A stretch of 64,000 nucleotides of DNA from an uncultured Duncaniella sp. Its GTDB lineage: Bacteria > Bacteroidota > Bacteroidia > Bacteroidales > Muribaculaceae. Shown in pieces: positions 1 through 8,233 of the stretch (positions within the stretch are counted from its first letter, which is position 1; each line of letters opens with the position of its first letter). Where the stretch lies: NCBI GenBank assembly GCA_910586665.1, contig CAJUIX010000015.1, forward strand, positions 10,677 through 74,676, read 5' to 3'. The notes under the pieces are model-generated. The model saw only the letters and a program-made list of their open reading frames with translations. It was not told where the DNA came from and ran no database searches. The translations under genes were made by a program, and so were the position numbers.

Positions 1-1
1 A

Positions 2-1657
2 ACGTTTCAGTTCGAGTCGGCGGGCATGCAGAAATATCTCCGCGAGCTCCAGCCATCGACCTTCGAGGACCTCATAGCGATGAACGCGCTCTATCGTCCC
101 GGCCCTATGGACTATATCCCGGACTTCATCGCGCGCAAACATGGCCGCAGCCCTATCACCTACGACATCCCGGTCATGGAGAAGTATCTCAAGGACACCT
201 ACGGCGTGACCGTCTACCAGGAGCAGGTCATGCTCCTGTCGCGCCTCCTTGCCAACTTCACCCGCGGCCAGAGCGACACCCTCCGCAAGGCTATGGGTAA
301 GAAGCTTATCGACAAGATGAACGAGCTGAAGGGGCTCTTCCTGAAGGGTGGGCAGGCCAACGGCCACGAGCCAAAGGTGCTCGAGAAAATATGGGCCGAC
401 TGGGAGAAGTTTGCATCCTACGCCTTCAACAAGAGCCACGCCACATGCTATTCGTGGGTGGCCTTCCAGACGGCGTGGCTGAAGGCCAACTATCCGTCGG
501 AGTACATGGCGGCCGTCCTCACCCGTAACCGCTCGGACATCAACAAGCTCACCGGCTTCATGGACGAGTGCAAGCGCATGAAGATTTCCGTCCTCGGCCC
601 CGACATCAACGAAAGTTTCGTGGAATTCGGTGTCAACTCCCACGGCGACATCCGCTTCGGACTCGCTGCCATCAAGGGTGTGGGCGAGAACGTGGTCAGG
701 ACCATCATCAATGAGCGAAAGGAGAACGGCCCCTTCGAGTCAATCTATGACTTCGTGGAGAGGGTGCCCTCGTCGGCTGTCAACCGCCGAGTGTTTGAAA
801 ACCTCGTCTATGCCGGAGCCTTCGACAGCTTCGAGGGATTGAAGCGTGAGGACTTCTTCTATGAGAATCCCCGTGGCGAGGTGTTCACCGAGACCCTCGT
901 CCGCTACGGACAGGCCTTCCAGAACGACAAGATGAGCTCGGCCATGTCGCTTTTCGGTGACGACGCAGAGATGTCGACCGCCGGACGTCCGCCGCTCGTC
1001 CCGCAGCAGGAGTGGCCCACGGCGGTGCGCCTCGAGCGCGAGCGCGAGCTTGTCGGGATGTATCTTTCGGCACATCCGCTCGACCCATACTACATGGAGC
1101 TGACCTACGGCACCTGTACCGTGAAAGGCTACAATGAATTCCAGCCCGTCGAAGGGGTGGATCTGACTTTCGGGGGGATGGTGGTCGAGTTTTCGAGCCG
1201 TCCTTCAAAGCGCGGCGGCCAGTTCGGCATCCTTAAAATCGAGGACTACACGGGTAGTGCCGAGTTTATGCTTTTCGATCAGAACTATATCAATTATCAT
1301 AACTATGGTGTCCCTGGCACACCGATTCTCATCACCGGGCGCTACGAGCGTCGCTTCCAGAATTCCGATCTGCGCTTCAACATCCGCAATATCCGTCTGC
1401 TGAGCGACGTCAAGGGCTCGCTGGTCCACTCGATAACAATCGACCTGCCGTCGGAAAAGGTGACCCGTCACATCAAGGAGCTTATCGAGGAGGAAATCAA
1501 GCGTGAGCCGAACCCGCAGGGTGAGCTGACGTTCAGAATCTTCGACCCGGCAATCAACCGCTCGCTCCACCTGCGGTCGAACCGCCACATCCCGATTTCG
1601 AGAAAACTTGTCGATACTTTGACCGAAGAGGATATAAATTTCACTATTAATGATTAA
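2..1657 (+). CDS. dnaE: DNA polymerase III alpha subunit, C-terminal part (5' end outside window)
   Basis: Replicative DNA polymerase catalytic subunit; the visible 551 codons are roughly the C-terminal half of a family usually about 1,150-1,250 residues long. The reading frame is open from base 2 without a start, and begins in a conserved stretch (FQFESAGM), so the gene is cut by the window edge. Recognisable DnaE motifs follow: YRPGPMDYIPDFIARKHG, YQEQVM and FNKSHA near the fragment start, then a helix-hairpin-helix (GLAAIKGVGENVV) and an OB-fold region (GGMVVEFSSRPSKRGG) in the last third. trxA follows 79 bp downstream on the same strand. No odd residues or breaks were seen. Confidence 0.96.
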   Translation, partial: TFQFESAGMQKYLRELQPSTFEDLIAMNALYRPGPMDYIPDFIARKHGRSPITYDIPVMEKYLKDTYGVTVYQEQVMLLSRLLANFTRGQSDTLRKAMGKKLIDKMNELKGLFLKGGQANGHEPKVLEKIWADWEKFASYAFNKSHATCYSWVAFQTAWLKANYPSEYMAAVLTRNRSDINKLTGFMDECKRMKISVLGPDINESFVEFGVNSHGDIRFGLAAIKGVGENVVRTIINERKENGPFESIYDFVERVPSSAVNRRVFENLVYAGAFDSFEGLKREDFFYENPRGEVFTETLVRYGQAFQNDKMSSAMSLFGDDAEMSTAGRPPLVPQQEWPTAVRLERERELVGMYLSAHPLDPYYMELTYGTCTVKGYNEFQPVEGVDLTFGGMVVEFSSRPSKRGGQFGILKIEDYTGSAEFMLFDQNYINYHNYGVPGTPILITGRYERRFQNSDLRFNIRNIRLLSDVKGSLVHSITIDLPSEKVTRHIKELIEEEIKREPNPQGELTFRIFDPAINRSLHLRSNRHIPISRKLVDTLTEEDINFTIND

Positions 1658-1662
1658 CTTTG
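1655..1662 (+). promoter_or_regulatory. Putative -7 box for trxA
   Basis: TAACTTTG matches the Bacteroidetes -7 consensus TAnnTTTG and overlaps the dnaE stop codon. No TTTG or TTG lies 19-20 nt upstream, so support is partial. It would give trxA a leader of about 70 nt. Confidence 0.35.
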
Positions 1663-1736
1663 CGGTGCGGTCGGCGGCAGCCGACATGCCCGCACAAGGC
1701 AGAAATTCTTAGTTTTATCTTAAAATACTTATTATC

Positions 1737-2057
1737 ATGACATTTACAGATCAGAACGTACATGACATCATTGCTTCAGGCAAACCTGTAGTTATCGACT
1801 TTTGGGCAACATGGTGTGGCCCTTGTCAGCGCATGGCTCCCGTCGTTGAGGAACTTGCCGAGGAGTATAAGGATACAGTCGTAATCGGCAAGTATAACAT
1901 CGAGGAGGAAAACGACCTCACCACCCAGTATCGCATCATGTCAATCCCGACAATCCTCTTCTTCAAGAACGGCGAGCAGATCCGCGACCTCCGTCTTGCC
2001 GGCGCACAGCCCAAGGAGAACCTCGAAAACCAGATCAAGAAGCTCATCGAGCTTTGA
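1737..2057 (+). CDS. trxA: Thioredoxin
   Basis: Cytoplasmic thiol-disulfide reductant of 106 residues, the normal thioredoxin size. The active site WCGPC has its redox cysteines at positions 27 and 30, and the conserved cis-proline follows in RIMSIPTILFF (Pro71). FWATWCGPCQRMAP and the C-terminal GAQPKENLENQI are typical. It sits between dnaE and a convergent carbonic anhydrase and is closed by a strong bidirectional hairpin terminator, so it is probably transcribed alone or by read-through from dnaE. Confidence 0.97.
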   Translation: MTFTDQNVHDIIASGKPVVIDFWATWCGPCQRMAPVVEELAEEYKDTVVIGKYNIEEENDLTTQYRIMSIPTILFFKNGEQIRDLRLAGAQPKENLENQIKKLIEL

Positions 2058-2076
2058 TCCGTCAGGATTTATAGAA

Positions 2077-2126
2077 TAAAAAATAACGATTCTGCTGCAT
2101 GACATGCAATAGAATCGTTATTTTTT
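2077..2126. terminator. Bidirectional terminator between trxA and carbonic anhydrase
   Basis: Arms AAAAAATAACGATTCT (2077-2092) and AGAATCGTTATTTTTT (2111-2126) are perfectly complementary over 16 bp with an 18-nt loop. The A/T ends supply a U-tract on both strands, so it can end both convergent genes. The last base touches the stop codon of the minus-strand gene. Confidence 0.9.
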
Positions 2127-2665
2127 CAGAGGCTTTCGAGGAGGCCGGTGCGGGAGTCCATGATGTAGCCGCCGACGCGGACATCCCTGGCCATGAGGGG
2201 ATGGTTGTGGATGAGGTCGACGGTCTCGGCTACGGCCTCGGAGGTGTCGGTGAATCCGTGGAGCCAGCTGTTGAGGTCGATTCCGCAGTGGCGCATGAGC
2301 GAGATGTGTTCCTCGTCGATGCCCCGTTGACGCATGAGGTGGAGCATCTCCTCGGCATCCATGCCTTGGACGCCGCAGCCGGTGTGGCCGATGACCATGA
2401 TTTCGTTGACGCCCAGCTCGTAGACGGCCACGAGGAGCGAGCGCATGGTCGAGTCAAATGGGTTTGTGATGGTGCCACCGGCGTTTTTAATCATTTTCAC
2501 GTCGCCGTTCTTGATGCCGAGGGCTGCCGGAAGCAGCTCGACGAGTCGGGTGTCCATACAGGTGACGATTGCAATGCGCTTGTCGGGGTACTTCGATGTC
2601 TCAAATCGGCGGTAGGCTTCGGAGGCCACGAATTCGCGGTTGTATTTAAGGATTTCGTCAATCAT
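2126..2665 (-). CDS. Beta-class carbonic anhydrase
   Basis: Cytoplasmic zinc enzyme interconverting CO2 and bicarbonate, here 179 residues. The zinc ligands and the Asp/Arg dyad are visible: CMDTR (Cys36, Asp38, Arg40) and HTGCG (His94, Cys97), with KNAGG between them as in beta enzymes. I chose the ATG at 2665; the frame stays open 10 codons further to a TTG, but that extension (MHNPKNCHSP) looks non-coding and approaches a -7-like TAATTTTG on the minus strand at 2714-2721. It ends inside the bidirectional terminator shared with trxA and is divergent from the toxin-antitoxin pair. Confidence 0.9.
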   Translation of the reverse strand: MIDEILKYNREFVASEAYRRFETSKYPDKRIAIVTCMDTRLVELLPAALGIKNGDVKMIKNAGGTITNPFDSTMRSLLVAVYELGVNEIMVIGHTGCGVQGMDAEEMLHLMRQRGIDEEHISLMRHCGIDLNSWLHGFTDTSEAVAETVDLIHNHPLMARDVRVGGYIMDSRTGLLESL

Positions 2666-2781
2666 AGGGCTGTGACAATTTTTCGGATTATGCAAAAAAT
2701 GGATAAATCAATGCAAAATTAATAAAATAGCCGTATCGGACGTAGTATTTTGTAAATTAATCATCTAAAATAGTGTGGTTG

Positions 2782-2813
2782 TTTGTTTTAATTGACAAGA
2801 ATCTTTATCTTTG
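2782..2813 (+). promoter_or_regulatory. Promoter of the YafQ-type toxin-antitoxin operon
   Basis: TTTG at 2782-2785, a 20-nt spacer and TATCTTTG at 2806-2813 fit the Bacteroidetes -33/-7 consensus. The -7 box ends 19 nt before the antitoxin ATG, leaving a very short leader. Confidence 0.7.
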
Positions 2814-2832
2814 CATTAAAACATTGAGAATT

Positions 2833-3054
2833 ATGACACAGCTTGTTTTAAATATTTCGGACCCGTCGGTGCTTCCCACCCTTCGCAAGGTGGTGAAGGC
2901 CTTCAACGGTGTGACTATCGCTGCGCCTGCCAAGGAAAAGGAAAAGAAGAAAGCCAAGTGCGGCCTCGACGAAGCCCTCGAGGATGTCAGAGAGGGGAGG
3001 GTATATAGAGCAGAAAGCACTGACGATTTGTTTATGAAAATCTTAGGTATATGA
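2833..3054 (+). CDS. Antitoxin of a YafQ-type type II toxin-antitoxin pair
   Basis: A 73-residue small protein directly upstream of, and overlapping by 4 bp, a RelE/YafQ-family toxin; that arrangement is the main evidence for the role. The frame is open upstream to 2773, but that would start before the predicted promoter, so the ATG at 2833 is used. The N-terminus (TQLVLNISDPSVLPTLRKVV) is a short strand-helix region, the middle is a lysine-rich linker (KEKEKKKAK) and the C-terminus (GLDEALEDVREGRVY...) is acidic, as in toxin-wrapping tails. DNA-binding autoregulation is expected from the family, not shown here. Confidence 0.75.
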   Translation: MTQLVLNISDPSVLPTLRKVVKAFNGVTIAAPAKEKEKKKAKCGLDEALEDVREGRVYRAESTDDLFMKILGI

Positions 3055-3326
3055 AATACCATATTGATTATACCAAGAGGTTTGATAAGGCTTTAAAGAA
3101 ATGTTATAAACGTGGTTTGGATGTTGAAAAACTACGTTTGGTAATCTCTATGCTTGAAAATGAAGGCTCGCTTCCTGCCAAATACCGTCCCCATAAGCTC
3201 TCGGGGGACTATGAGGGTTGCTGGGAGTGCCACGTCGAATCAGACTGGTTGTTGATATGGGAGCAGGATGACACCAAGCTGACCCTGTTGATGCTTGACA
3301 CAGGCTCGCATAGCGATTTGTATTAG
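3051..3326 (+). CDS. YafQ-family mRNA interferase toxin
   Basis: A 91-residue RelE-superfamily toxin predicted to cleave ribosome-bound mRNA. Aligned by eye with E. coli YafQ it keeps the family signatures YRPHKLSGDYEG, ECHVESDWLLIW and GSHSDLY, so the catalytic histidines and the Asp-Trp pair correspond to His48, His61, Asp65, Trp66 and His87; the terminal aromatic is Tyr91 instead of Phe. The position of E. coli Arg83 is Asp83 here, which could weaken activity. Its ATG overlaps the antitoxin stop (ATGA), indicating translational coupling. A bidirectional terminator closes the operon. Confidence 0.88.
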   Translation: MKYHIDYTKRFDKALKKCYKRGLDVEKLRLVISMLENEGSLPAKYRPHKLSGDYEGCWECHVESDWLLIWEQDDTKLTLLMLDTGSHSDLY

Positions 3327-3339
3327 ACTTATTATATAC

Positions 3340-3375
3340 AAAAAAAAGTCCGGCGGGATTCCGTCGGACTTTTTT
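3340..3375. terminator. Bidirectional terminator after toxin-antitoxin operon
   Basis: AAAAAAAGTCCG (3341-3352) pairs with CGGACTTTTTT (3365-3375) around a GCGGGATTCCGT loop. U-tracts arise on both strands, so it also serves the convergent secreted-protein gene ending at 3407. Confidence 0.9.
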
Positions 3376-3406
3376 ATTGTGCCGGTGGGTCGGGCCACCA
3401 TTTATT

Positions 3407-4381
3407 TTAACGGTTGATGAATTTTTTGCCGTTCTGGATGAGGATGCCCTTGTAGTCCTTGTTGACGCGCTGGCCATATACGTTGTAGATGGGAGCGTCG
3501 GCATCGATAGCCTCGTCAGCGATGATGTTGTCGATAGCGGAGCTGCCGGCAGCGGTGAATTCATAGCCGCCAAAGCCGAGCTGGGTGTTCTTGTTGAAGA
3601 CATAGTAAGTCTCGTTGGCAGTGGCGTTGAAAGTCAGATAGCCCCAGAAAGCCTGGTTGCCCGGGCCGACAACGTAAGCGTCATTGCCTTCAGCACCCTT
3701 GGGAGTTATGTTGTCCTGAAATTTGGGATAGCCTTTGAGGGGGCTGTCGTCCTCTACATCATAGTTCTGACCGTTGATATGGCCTGATGCGATGACGTCA
3801 ATGCCGAGGGCAAGAGCCTTTGCATCGCTTGCTTTTACGACATATATGTCACGGCTGCCTTTATTAATCCATATGGCAACTTTAAGTGTGCCGTCTACTT
3901 TGGTAGTAAGAGTTACATAGGTTCCGTTTTTGGGAAGTCCTGCCGAACCGTCAGGAGCATAATATGATTTTTCCCAGTTTGCACGGTATCTTCCTGTCGG
4001 AGTGCCGTCGGTGACAATTTCCTCGAAATCAACTTTGTCAATATTTACAGGATTGCCCTTGCCGCTTACATAGTAGAATACAGGTACAGAACCATCTTTG
4101 CTAAGATCTTTTTTGTTTAAGTTCCCCCAGCCGTTGTCAACTTTGGGAGTGAGAGGAAGTGATTCTCCATCCTCATAGCCTGCTACCGGGCCGGAGGTGT
4201 GGGTGCCGCTCACATTGGTGGTAGAGAAGGATACGACAGACATTGCGCTTGCGTCAGCGTTGGGTACATAGTCGGCTTTGAGTGTGCCGTCCTCGTTGGC
4301 TACTGACCATGCCTCGGTTGTCTGAGCATTAACGGACCATGCCATAGATGCTATGGCTGCAAGAGTAAAGATTTTCTTCAT
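3407..4381 (-). CDS. Secreted protein of unknown function with C-terminal tail
   Basis: A 324-residue protein that I do not recognise as a family. It starts with a clear signal peptide (MKKIFTLAAIASMAWSVNA, cleavage before Gln-Thr). The body is polar and glycine/aspartate rich with beta-strand-like segments (YVTLTTKVDGTLKVAIWINK) and a passage KASDAKALALGIDV. The end, IYNVYGQRV...GILIQNGKKFINR, resembles the short C-terminal modules of secreted Bacteroidales proteins that end in Y-G-I-hydrophobic-K. It has its own promoter at 4509-4538 with a leader of about 120 nt. Export is well supported; surface anchoring or a substrate is not. Confidence 0.8.
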   Translation of the reverse strand: MKKIFTLAAIASMAWSVNAQTTEAWSVANEDGTLKADYVPNADASAMSVVSFSTTNVSGTHTSGPVAGYEDGESLPLTPKVDNGWGNLNKKDLSKDGSVPVFYYVSGKGNPVNIDKVDFEEIVTDGTPTGRYRANWEKSYYAPDGSAGLPKNGTYVTLTTKVDGTLKVAIWINKGSRDIYVVKASDAKALALGIDVIASGHINGQNYDVEDDSPLKGYPKFQDNITPKGAEGNDAYVVGPGNQAFWGYLTFNATANETYYVFNKNTQLGFGGYEFTAAGSSAIDNIIADEAIDADAPIYNVYGQRVNKDYKGILIQNGKKFINR

Positions 4382-4508
4382 AAAATAAAAATTTAAGGTT
4401 GGACTTACTGTATTTGCGAAGATGTTGAAAGTGAGAGTAAGTAATTAGAATTGAATTTGGTTGCACTCGGGAGCACGAGGCGTTAGCGTTGATTACTTTT
4501 CCCGGCTG

Positions 4509-4538
4509 CAAATTTACGAAATAGTTTTTATATAACAA
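4509..4538 (-). promoter_or_regulatory. Promoter of the secreted-protein gene
   Basis: On the minus strand TTG (4536-4538), 19 nt and TAAATTTG (4509-4516) fit the Bacteroidetes consensus. The predicted leader of about 120 nt to the ATG at 4381 is longer than usual. Confidence 0.65.
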
Positions 4539-4568
4539 GAAAACTTACTTATTTAAAGATATGCATGC

Positions 4569-4688
4569 TCTGATGATTAGTATTTTCGATGCATGGCTGG
4601 ATATATGCATCTTACCACACCCCAGGCGTCGCTGGGGCCTGCGGCCTTCGCTTACCCCGGGGCTTCTCCTGCATAGGCTCTTCGAGGC
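4569..4688 (+). repeat. Dispersed repeat, copy 1 (about 120 nt)
   Basis: This segment begins TCTGATGATTAG, continues through TTCGATGCATG, then the core CCCCAGGCGTCGCT...GGCCTTCGCTTACCCCGGGG and ends GGCTCTTCGAGG. The same order of blocks is seen inverted at 29339-29456, and the core alone again at 29500-29569. The core ends are complementary (CCCCAGG/CCCCGGGG), so it can fold. Open frames across it reuse the translated string GLRLP-GFSC seen in frames at 29.2-29.4 kb, which marks repeat translation, not a gene. Confidence 0.8.
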
Positions 4689-4710
4689 ATATCACGCGTT
4701 GCGTCTCGGC

Positions 4711-4735
4711 GGACGTTGCACGCAACGTCCCTACA
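4711..4735. repeat. GTCCCTAC-type palindrome, copy a
   Basis: GGACGTTGC and GCAACGTCC are 9-bp perfect arms around AC, followed by CTAC. The same GGACG...CGTCCCTAC layout recurs at 29729, 41381-41553 and 46950-47138. It lies 22 bp after repeat copy 1. Confidence 0.75.
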
Positions 4736-4797
4736 GTGCAATCCTATGTGGCTATATATATTATTGCTATATTATATATTATTAATGTGGTGCCGGG

Positions 4798-5991
4798 TCA
4801 GACGAGGAACATCGTGACGGTCATGTAGAGCCCGTGGGCTATGACGGCTGCGAAGATTCCGCCTATGGTGTGGGCGAGGATGGCCTTGGGGGTAAGTTCG
4901 CGGTAGCCGAGTGAGTCGAGCATGGCTGTGTGGGTGCTGAGGTAGCCGCTCCAGCACATGCCTATGGCTGTGAAGACTGCGATTGCATTGCCGTCAATCC
5001 AGCCCTGGCTGATGAAGTTGGGGACGAGGCTCAGGGCGGCGCCGACAGCTCCGAGGGCGGTGATGGGGAAGGCCACGAGGTGGGGATCGGTGAAGCCGAA
5101 GAGCCACTCGAATACGATGTTGATTTTCTGGGCGAGCCAGGGAAGGAGTTCGACACCCTCGTAGGCCGCGCCGGTGTATTCGCCAGAGGCCGAGGCGCCG
5201 AAGGTGAGCACCATGACGAGTGTCGAGATGATGAGCACGCCGGGGATGATGGCTATACCGACGTCGACGCCTGTGCGGCCGCCGTCGAGGAGGGCGTTGA
5301 GTATGCGGATGGGGAGCGACTTGGTTTCGGCTGTCTCTCCGGGCTTGTCGGCGTCGCTGCCGTCGGCGTCGTCTGTGGCGTTTTCATGGGCGAAGTGGGG
5401 GTAGGCTTTGATGACGAAGTGCTGCATGAGGCGCGTGGAGACTATGCAGCCGCAGGTGGCGCCGATGAGGCCGATGAATGGGGCGAGATAGAAGCCCTGG
5501 CCGACCATGAAGACCATGACGAGGAGTCCCATGCCGAAGGCTGTGCCGAAATTGGTGAGCGAGATGTATTGGAACTTCTTGAAGTAGCGGCTGAAGCGCT
5601 TGTCCTGCGAGAGTGAGATGATAGCGGGGTTGTCGCTGAGGAAGGTCATGACCGCGCCGAGCGATGCGACACCCGGGAGGCGGAAGAGCGGGCCCATGAG
5701 GGGGCGCAGCAGGCGCTCGAGCAGGCTGACCACTCCGAATTCGACGAAGAGGCGCCCGACAGCTCCGGTGACCACGCAGATGCCCATGAGGTAGAATACA
5801 GTGTTGATCAGTAGGTCGTGGGCGGTGTGCATTATGGTGTTGAGCATGTTGGGGAGGCCCATGACGGAGCCGAGGTAATAGAAGAGACCGATGACGATGA
5901 GGAGGCAGGGGATGCCTGTCGGGATGTAGGAACTCAGAGAGCGTGGTTTAGCCGGGACACGCAGCTCTTTTTCGTTGGCCTGTGATTCCAT
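4798..5991 (-). CDS. Nucleoside-recognition (Gate) domain inner-membrane protein
   Basis: A 397-residue integral membrane protein with about 8-10 hydrophobic segments. The first half contains Gate/nucleoside-recognition features (MGICVVTGAVGRLF, SDNPAIISLSQDKRF) and the second half repeats the pattern (FPITALGAVGAALSLVPNF, SGYLSTHTAMLDSLGYREL), as in YjiH- and SpmA/B-like proteins. A charged loop (NATDDADGSDADKPGETAETK) separates the halves. The transported substrate is unknown; the family name does not prove nucleoside transport. It lies 57 bp downstream of a porin gene on the same strand, so the two could form an outer/inner membrane uptake pair (inference). Confidence 0.75.
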   Translation of the reverse strand: MESQANEKELRVPAKPRSLSSYIPTGIPCLLIVIGLFYYLGSVMGLPNMLNTIMHTAHDLLINTVFYLMGICVVTGAVGRLFVEFGVVSLLERLLRPLMGPLFRLPGVASLGAVMTFLSDNPAIISLSQDKRFSRYFKKFQYISLTNFGTAFGMGLLVMVFMVGQGFYLAPFIGLIGATCGCIVSTRLMQHFVIKAYPHFAHENATDDADGSDADKPGETAETKSLPIRILNALLDGGRTGVDVGIAIIPGVLIISTLVMVLTFGASASGEYTGAAYEGVELLPWLAQKINIVFEWLFGFTDPHLVAFPITALGAVGAALSLVPNFISQGWIDGNAIAVFTAIGMCWSGYLSTHTAMLDSLGYRELTPKAILAHTIGGIFAAVIAHGLYMTVTMFLV

Positions 5992-6048
5992 GACTGTGAA
6001 GTTGAAAAATGATTTGTGGACTTAAGGTTATGGTTTTGCAACAGCGCA

Positions 6049-7092
6049 TTATTTTCTTCTGAGGGCAAAGAGGTTCATGTCCCACTTGACACCGATGTCG
6101 AAGAGGAGTGATTTGTTGCGCATGACGTCGGCCTCGTTGCTGTTCCGGCCCCAGGAGTAGAAGCAGTTGGCGTGGATGCGGAGGTTGTGGCGCGATGTGG
6201 CGAGGGGGTAGAATTCGAGTCCGCCGCCTGCCATAGTCAGCTCTGTCCCGGGGAGGACGCAGAGGTCGGCATGGGAGCGGGAATGGTTGACGTCGTAGGT
6301 CATCTTGGCGAAGACGTTCCATTTGGCCGTCGGGCGATATGACAGCTCTCCCATGACCGAGAAGTCGTCGAAGAAGAATGTCTGGCGCGAGGAGGCGCGG
6401 TTCATGAGGTCGAGCTCGAGGGCCATCTTGCCGGCTGAGAAGCGGTTGCCGAGGGCGAGGTAGGTGATGTAGCGCCCGGAGGCATACTCGATGAGGTTGG
6501 CCGACCAGAGGGCGCTGAAAGGGCCGTGGCTGCCGCTCCAGAGGAAGTTGCAGGCATAGAGGTTGCGGTCCTCGGGGGTGAAGAAGGGGCTCTGGCAGAA
6601 CTGGAGGGTCAGGCGGTCGGACGCCGAGGCGCGGAGGGTGGCGGAGGCGCCGAGCTGGTAGCAGGGGATGTTGTTCCAGAACACCGAGCAGCCGTAGAGG
6701 TCAATCGGTGCGCGGTCATACTCCCAGCCGCCTATGGCCACGACCTGCTTTCCGCCGGCTATGCTCCAGCGGTTGTCGATGTCGTAGTTGAGCCATACCC
6801 AGTCGGTGGCGTCGAAGAAGGAGCCGTCGTTGTGGTTCTTGTTGAGCCGCTGCCTCCATGAGTATGAGAGGCGGTCGGTGATGTTGCCATCGAGACGGAT
6901 TACGAGGTATTTGCCCTCGAAGCCGGTGTTGGAGTCCACGGTAGAGCCGTCGAGGCGGTTGAGCTGCCAGTCGAGTCGGGCTTCGACGTCGAGTCGGGCG
7001 ATTTCTCTCGTGTCAATCTCGGGCATGTCGGCCTGGGGGTATGACGCAAGGGCGCAGAGGCCTGCGAGGGCCGTGCAGAGGATGTGCTTCAT
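6049..7092 (-). CDS. Outer-membrane porin-like beta-barrel protein
   Basis: A 347-residue exported protein with a signal peptide (MKHILCTALAGLCALASYPQA) and many alternating amphipathic strands rich in aromatic residues, such as DRLSYSWRQRLNK, WVWLNYDIDNRWSIAGGKQVV and KWNVFAKMTYDVN. The phrase GGKQVVAIGGWEYDRAPID resembles phosphate-selective-porin-like (OprO/P-type) barrels of Bacteroidales. The C-terminus (LFDIGVKWDMNLFALRRK) contains a barrel-closing strand but continues a few basic residues beyond the usual terminal aromatic. It is followed by the Gate-domain membrane protein. Substrate specificity cannot be read from the sequence. Confidence 0.72.
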   Translation of the reverse strand: MKHILCTALAGLCALASYPQADMPEIDTREIARLDVEARLDWQLNRLDGSTVDSNTGFEGKYLVIRLDGNITDRLSYSWRQRLNKNHNDGSFFDATDWVWLNYDIDNRWSIAGGKQVVAIGGWEYDRAPIDLYGCSVFWNNIPCYQLGASATLRASASDRLTLQFCQSPFFTPEDRNLYACNFLWSGSHGPFSALWSANLIEYASGRYITYLALGNRFSAGKMALELDLMNRASSRQTFFFDDFSVMGELSYRPTAKWNVFAKMTYDVNHSRSHADLCVLPGTELTMAGGGLEFYPLATSRHNLRIHANCFYSWGRNSNEADVMRNKSLLFDIGVKWDMNLFALRRK

Positions 7093-7153
7093 GGTTGTGT
7101 CGTGGTGGTATCAGGGTTACAAATGAGGGAGCGGTGGAGTGCGGGTGCGCGTG

Positions 7154-8125
7154 TCAGAAGGCGGCGGGTTTCATCGACAGGCCCGTGGTCTCCTGGAGTC
7201 CGAAGAGGAGGTTCATCGTGTGGACGGCGTTGCCGGCACCACCTTTGAGGAGGTTGTCGATGACGGCGGTGATGAGGAGCTTGCCGTCAATCTTGTCAAG
7301 GTGGATGATACACTTGTTGGTGTTGACGACGTCCTTCAGGTCGGGAATCTTGGAAGTGATGAATGTGAAGTTGTGGTCAGCGAAGTAGTCGCTGTAGAGC
7401 TTGATGATTTCGGGAAGGTCAAGGGTGCAGTCGAGGTAGCTGACGGCCATGATGCCGCGCGAGAAGCATCCGCGCATTGGGAGCATGTGGATTTTTGCGT
7501 CGAAGCTCTGCTGCATGGCCTTGAGGGCCTGGTAGATTTCGGGGAGCTGGGTGTGGGCGAAGGGGCGATAGACGACAATGTTGTCGTTGCGCCACGCATA
7601 GTGGGTGGTCGGGCGGTGTTCGGCCCCCTCGCTGGTGGCGCCGGTGATTACGGTCGTGTGGATGTCGGAGTTGAGCAGGAGGTTCTTGGCCAGGGGCATT
7701 AACGACAGCTCTACGGCCATAGCGACGCAGCCGGGGTTGGCCACATGGAGGGCACCGCGCACCATAGGCTTGCGGTTGAGCTCCGAGAGGCCGTAGACGA
7801 AGTCGTGGGTGCCGTCCTCGATGCGGTGGTCGCGGGCGAGGTCGATGATTTTCAGTCCTTCGGGTATGGTGTGGGTCTCGATGAACTCGCGTGTCTTCCC
7901 TGCGGGGCGGCAGCAGAAGAGGACGTCGATGTTCTTGAGGTCGAAGTTGCTGGAGAAGTTCATGTCGGTCTCTCCGTGGAGGCCCTGGTGCACGTCGACG
8001 ATTCTCTGCCCCCCGACGGTGCGTGAGTGTACCCACTTCAGCTCCACGTCGGGGTGGTTCATGAGGATTCTGATAAGCTCGCCGGCGGCGTAGCCTGAGC
8101 CGCCTATAATGCCTACTTTTATCAT
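7154..8125 (-). CDS. argC: N-acetyl-gamma-glutamyl-phosphate reductase
   Basis: Third step of arginine synthesis: NADPH-dependent reduction of the acyl phosphate to the semialdehyde. The 323-residue product has the NADP-binding start VGIIGGSGYAAGEL (residues 4-17), the catalytic cysteine in VANPGCVAMA (Cys133) and HMLPMRGCFSRGI. The frame is open 29 codons upstream to 8212, but that part is only translation of a 21-nt tandem repeat, so the ATG at 8125 is chosen. It is a stand-alone minus-strand gene between the porin and gltX; no other arg genes are in the window, so its pathway partners are elsewhere. Confidence 0.94.
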   Translation of the reverse strand: MIKVGIIGGSGYAAGELIRILMNHPDVELKWVHSRTVGGQRIVDVHQGLHGETDMNFSSNFDLKNIDVLFCCRPAGKTREFIETHTIPEGLKIIDLARDHRIEDGTHDFVYGLSELNRKPMVRGALHVANPGCVAMAVELSLMPLAKNLLLNSDIHTTVITGATSEGAEHRPTTHYAWRNDNIVVYRPFAHTQLPEIYQALKAMQQSFDAKIHMLPMRGCFSRGIMAVSYLDCTLDLPEIIKLYSDYFADHNFTFITSKIPDLKDVVNTNKCIIHLDKIDGKLLITAVIDNLLKGGAGNAVHTMNLLFGLQETTGLSMKPAAF

Positions 8126-8136
8126 GTTTTCAAGGA

Positions 8137-8178
8137 TAGAGTTTAAAGTATAGAGTATAGAGTTTAAAGTATAGAGTA
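8137..8178. repeat. Two tandem copies of a 21-nt AT-rich unit upstream of argC
   Basis: Two identical 21-nt units (8137-8157 and 8158-8178) starting TAGAGTTTAAAG lie directly before the argC start, on its 5' side. A partial third unit follows (TAGGG). Similar low-complexity AAACTCTATAC tracts are a common intergenic pattern in Bacteroidales; function unknown. Confidence 0.85.
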
Positions 8179-8233
8179 TAGGGATTGCAGGGAATGTGTC
8201 TATGCCCTGCAATCCGTTTCTGTTTCTTTGTGG

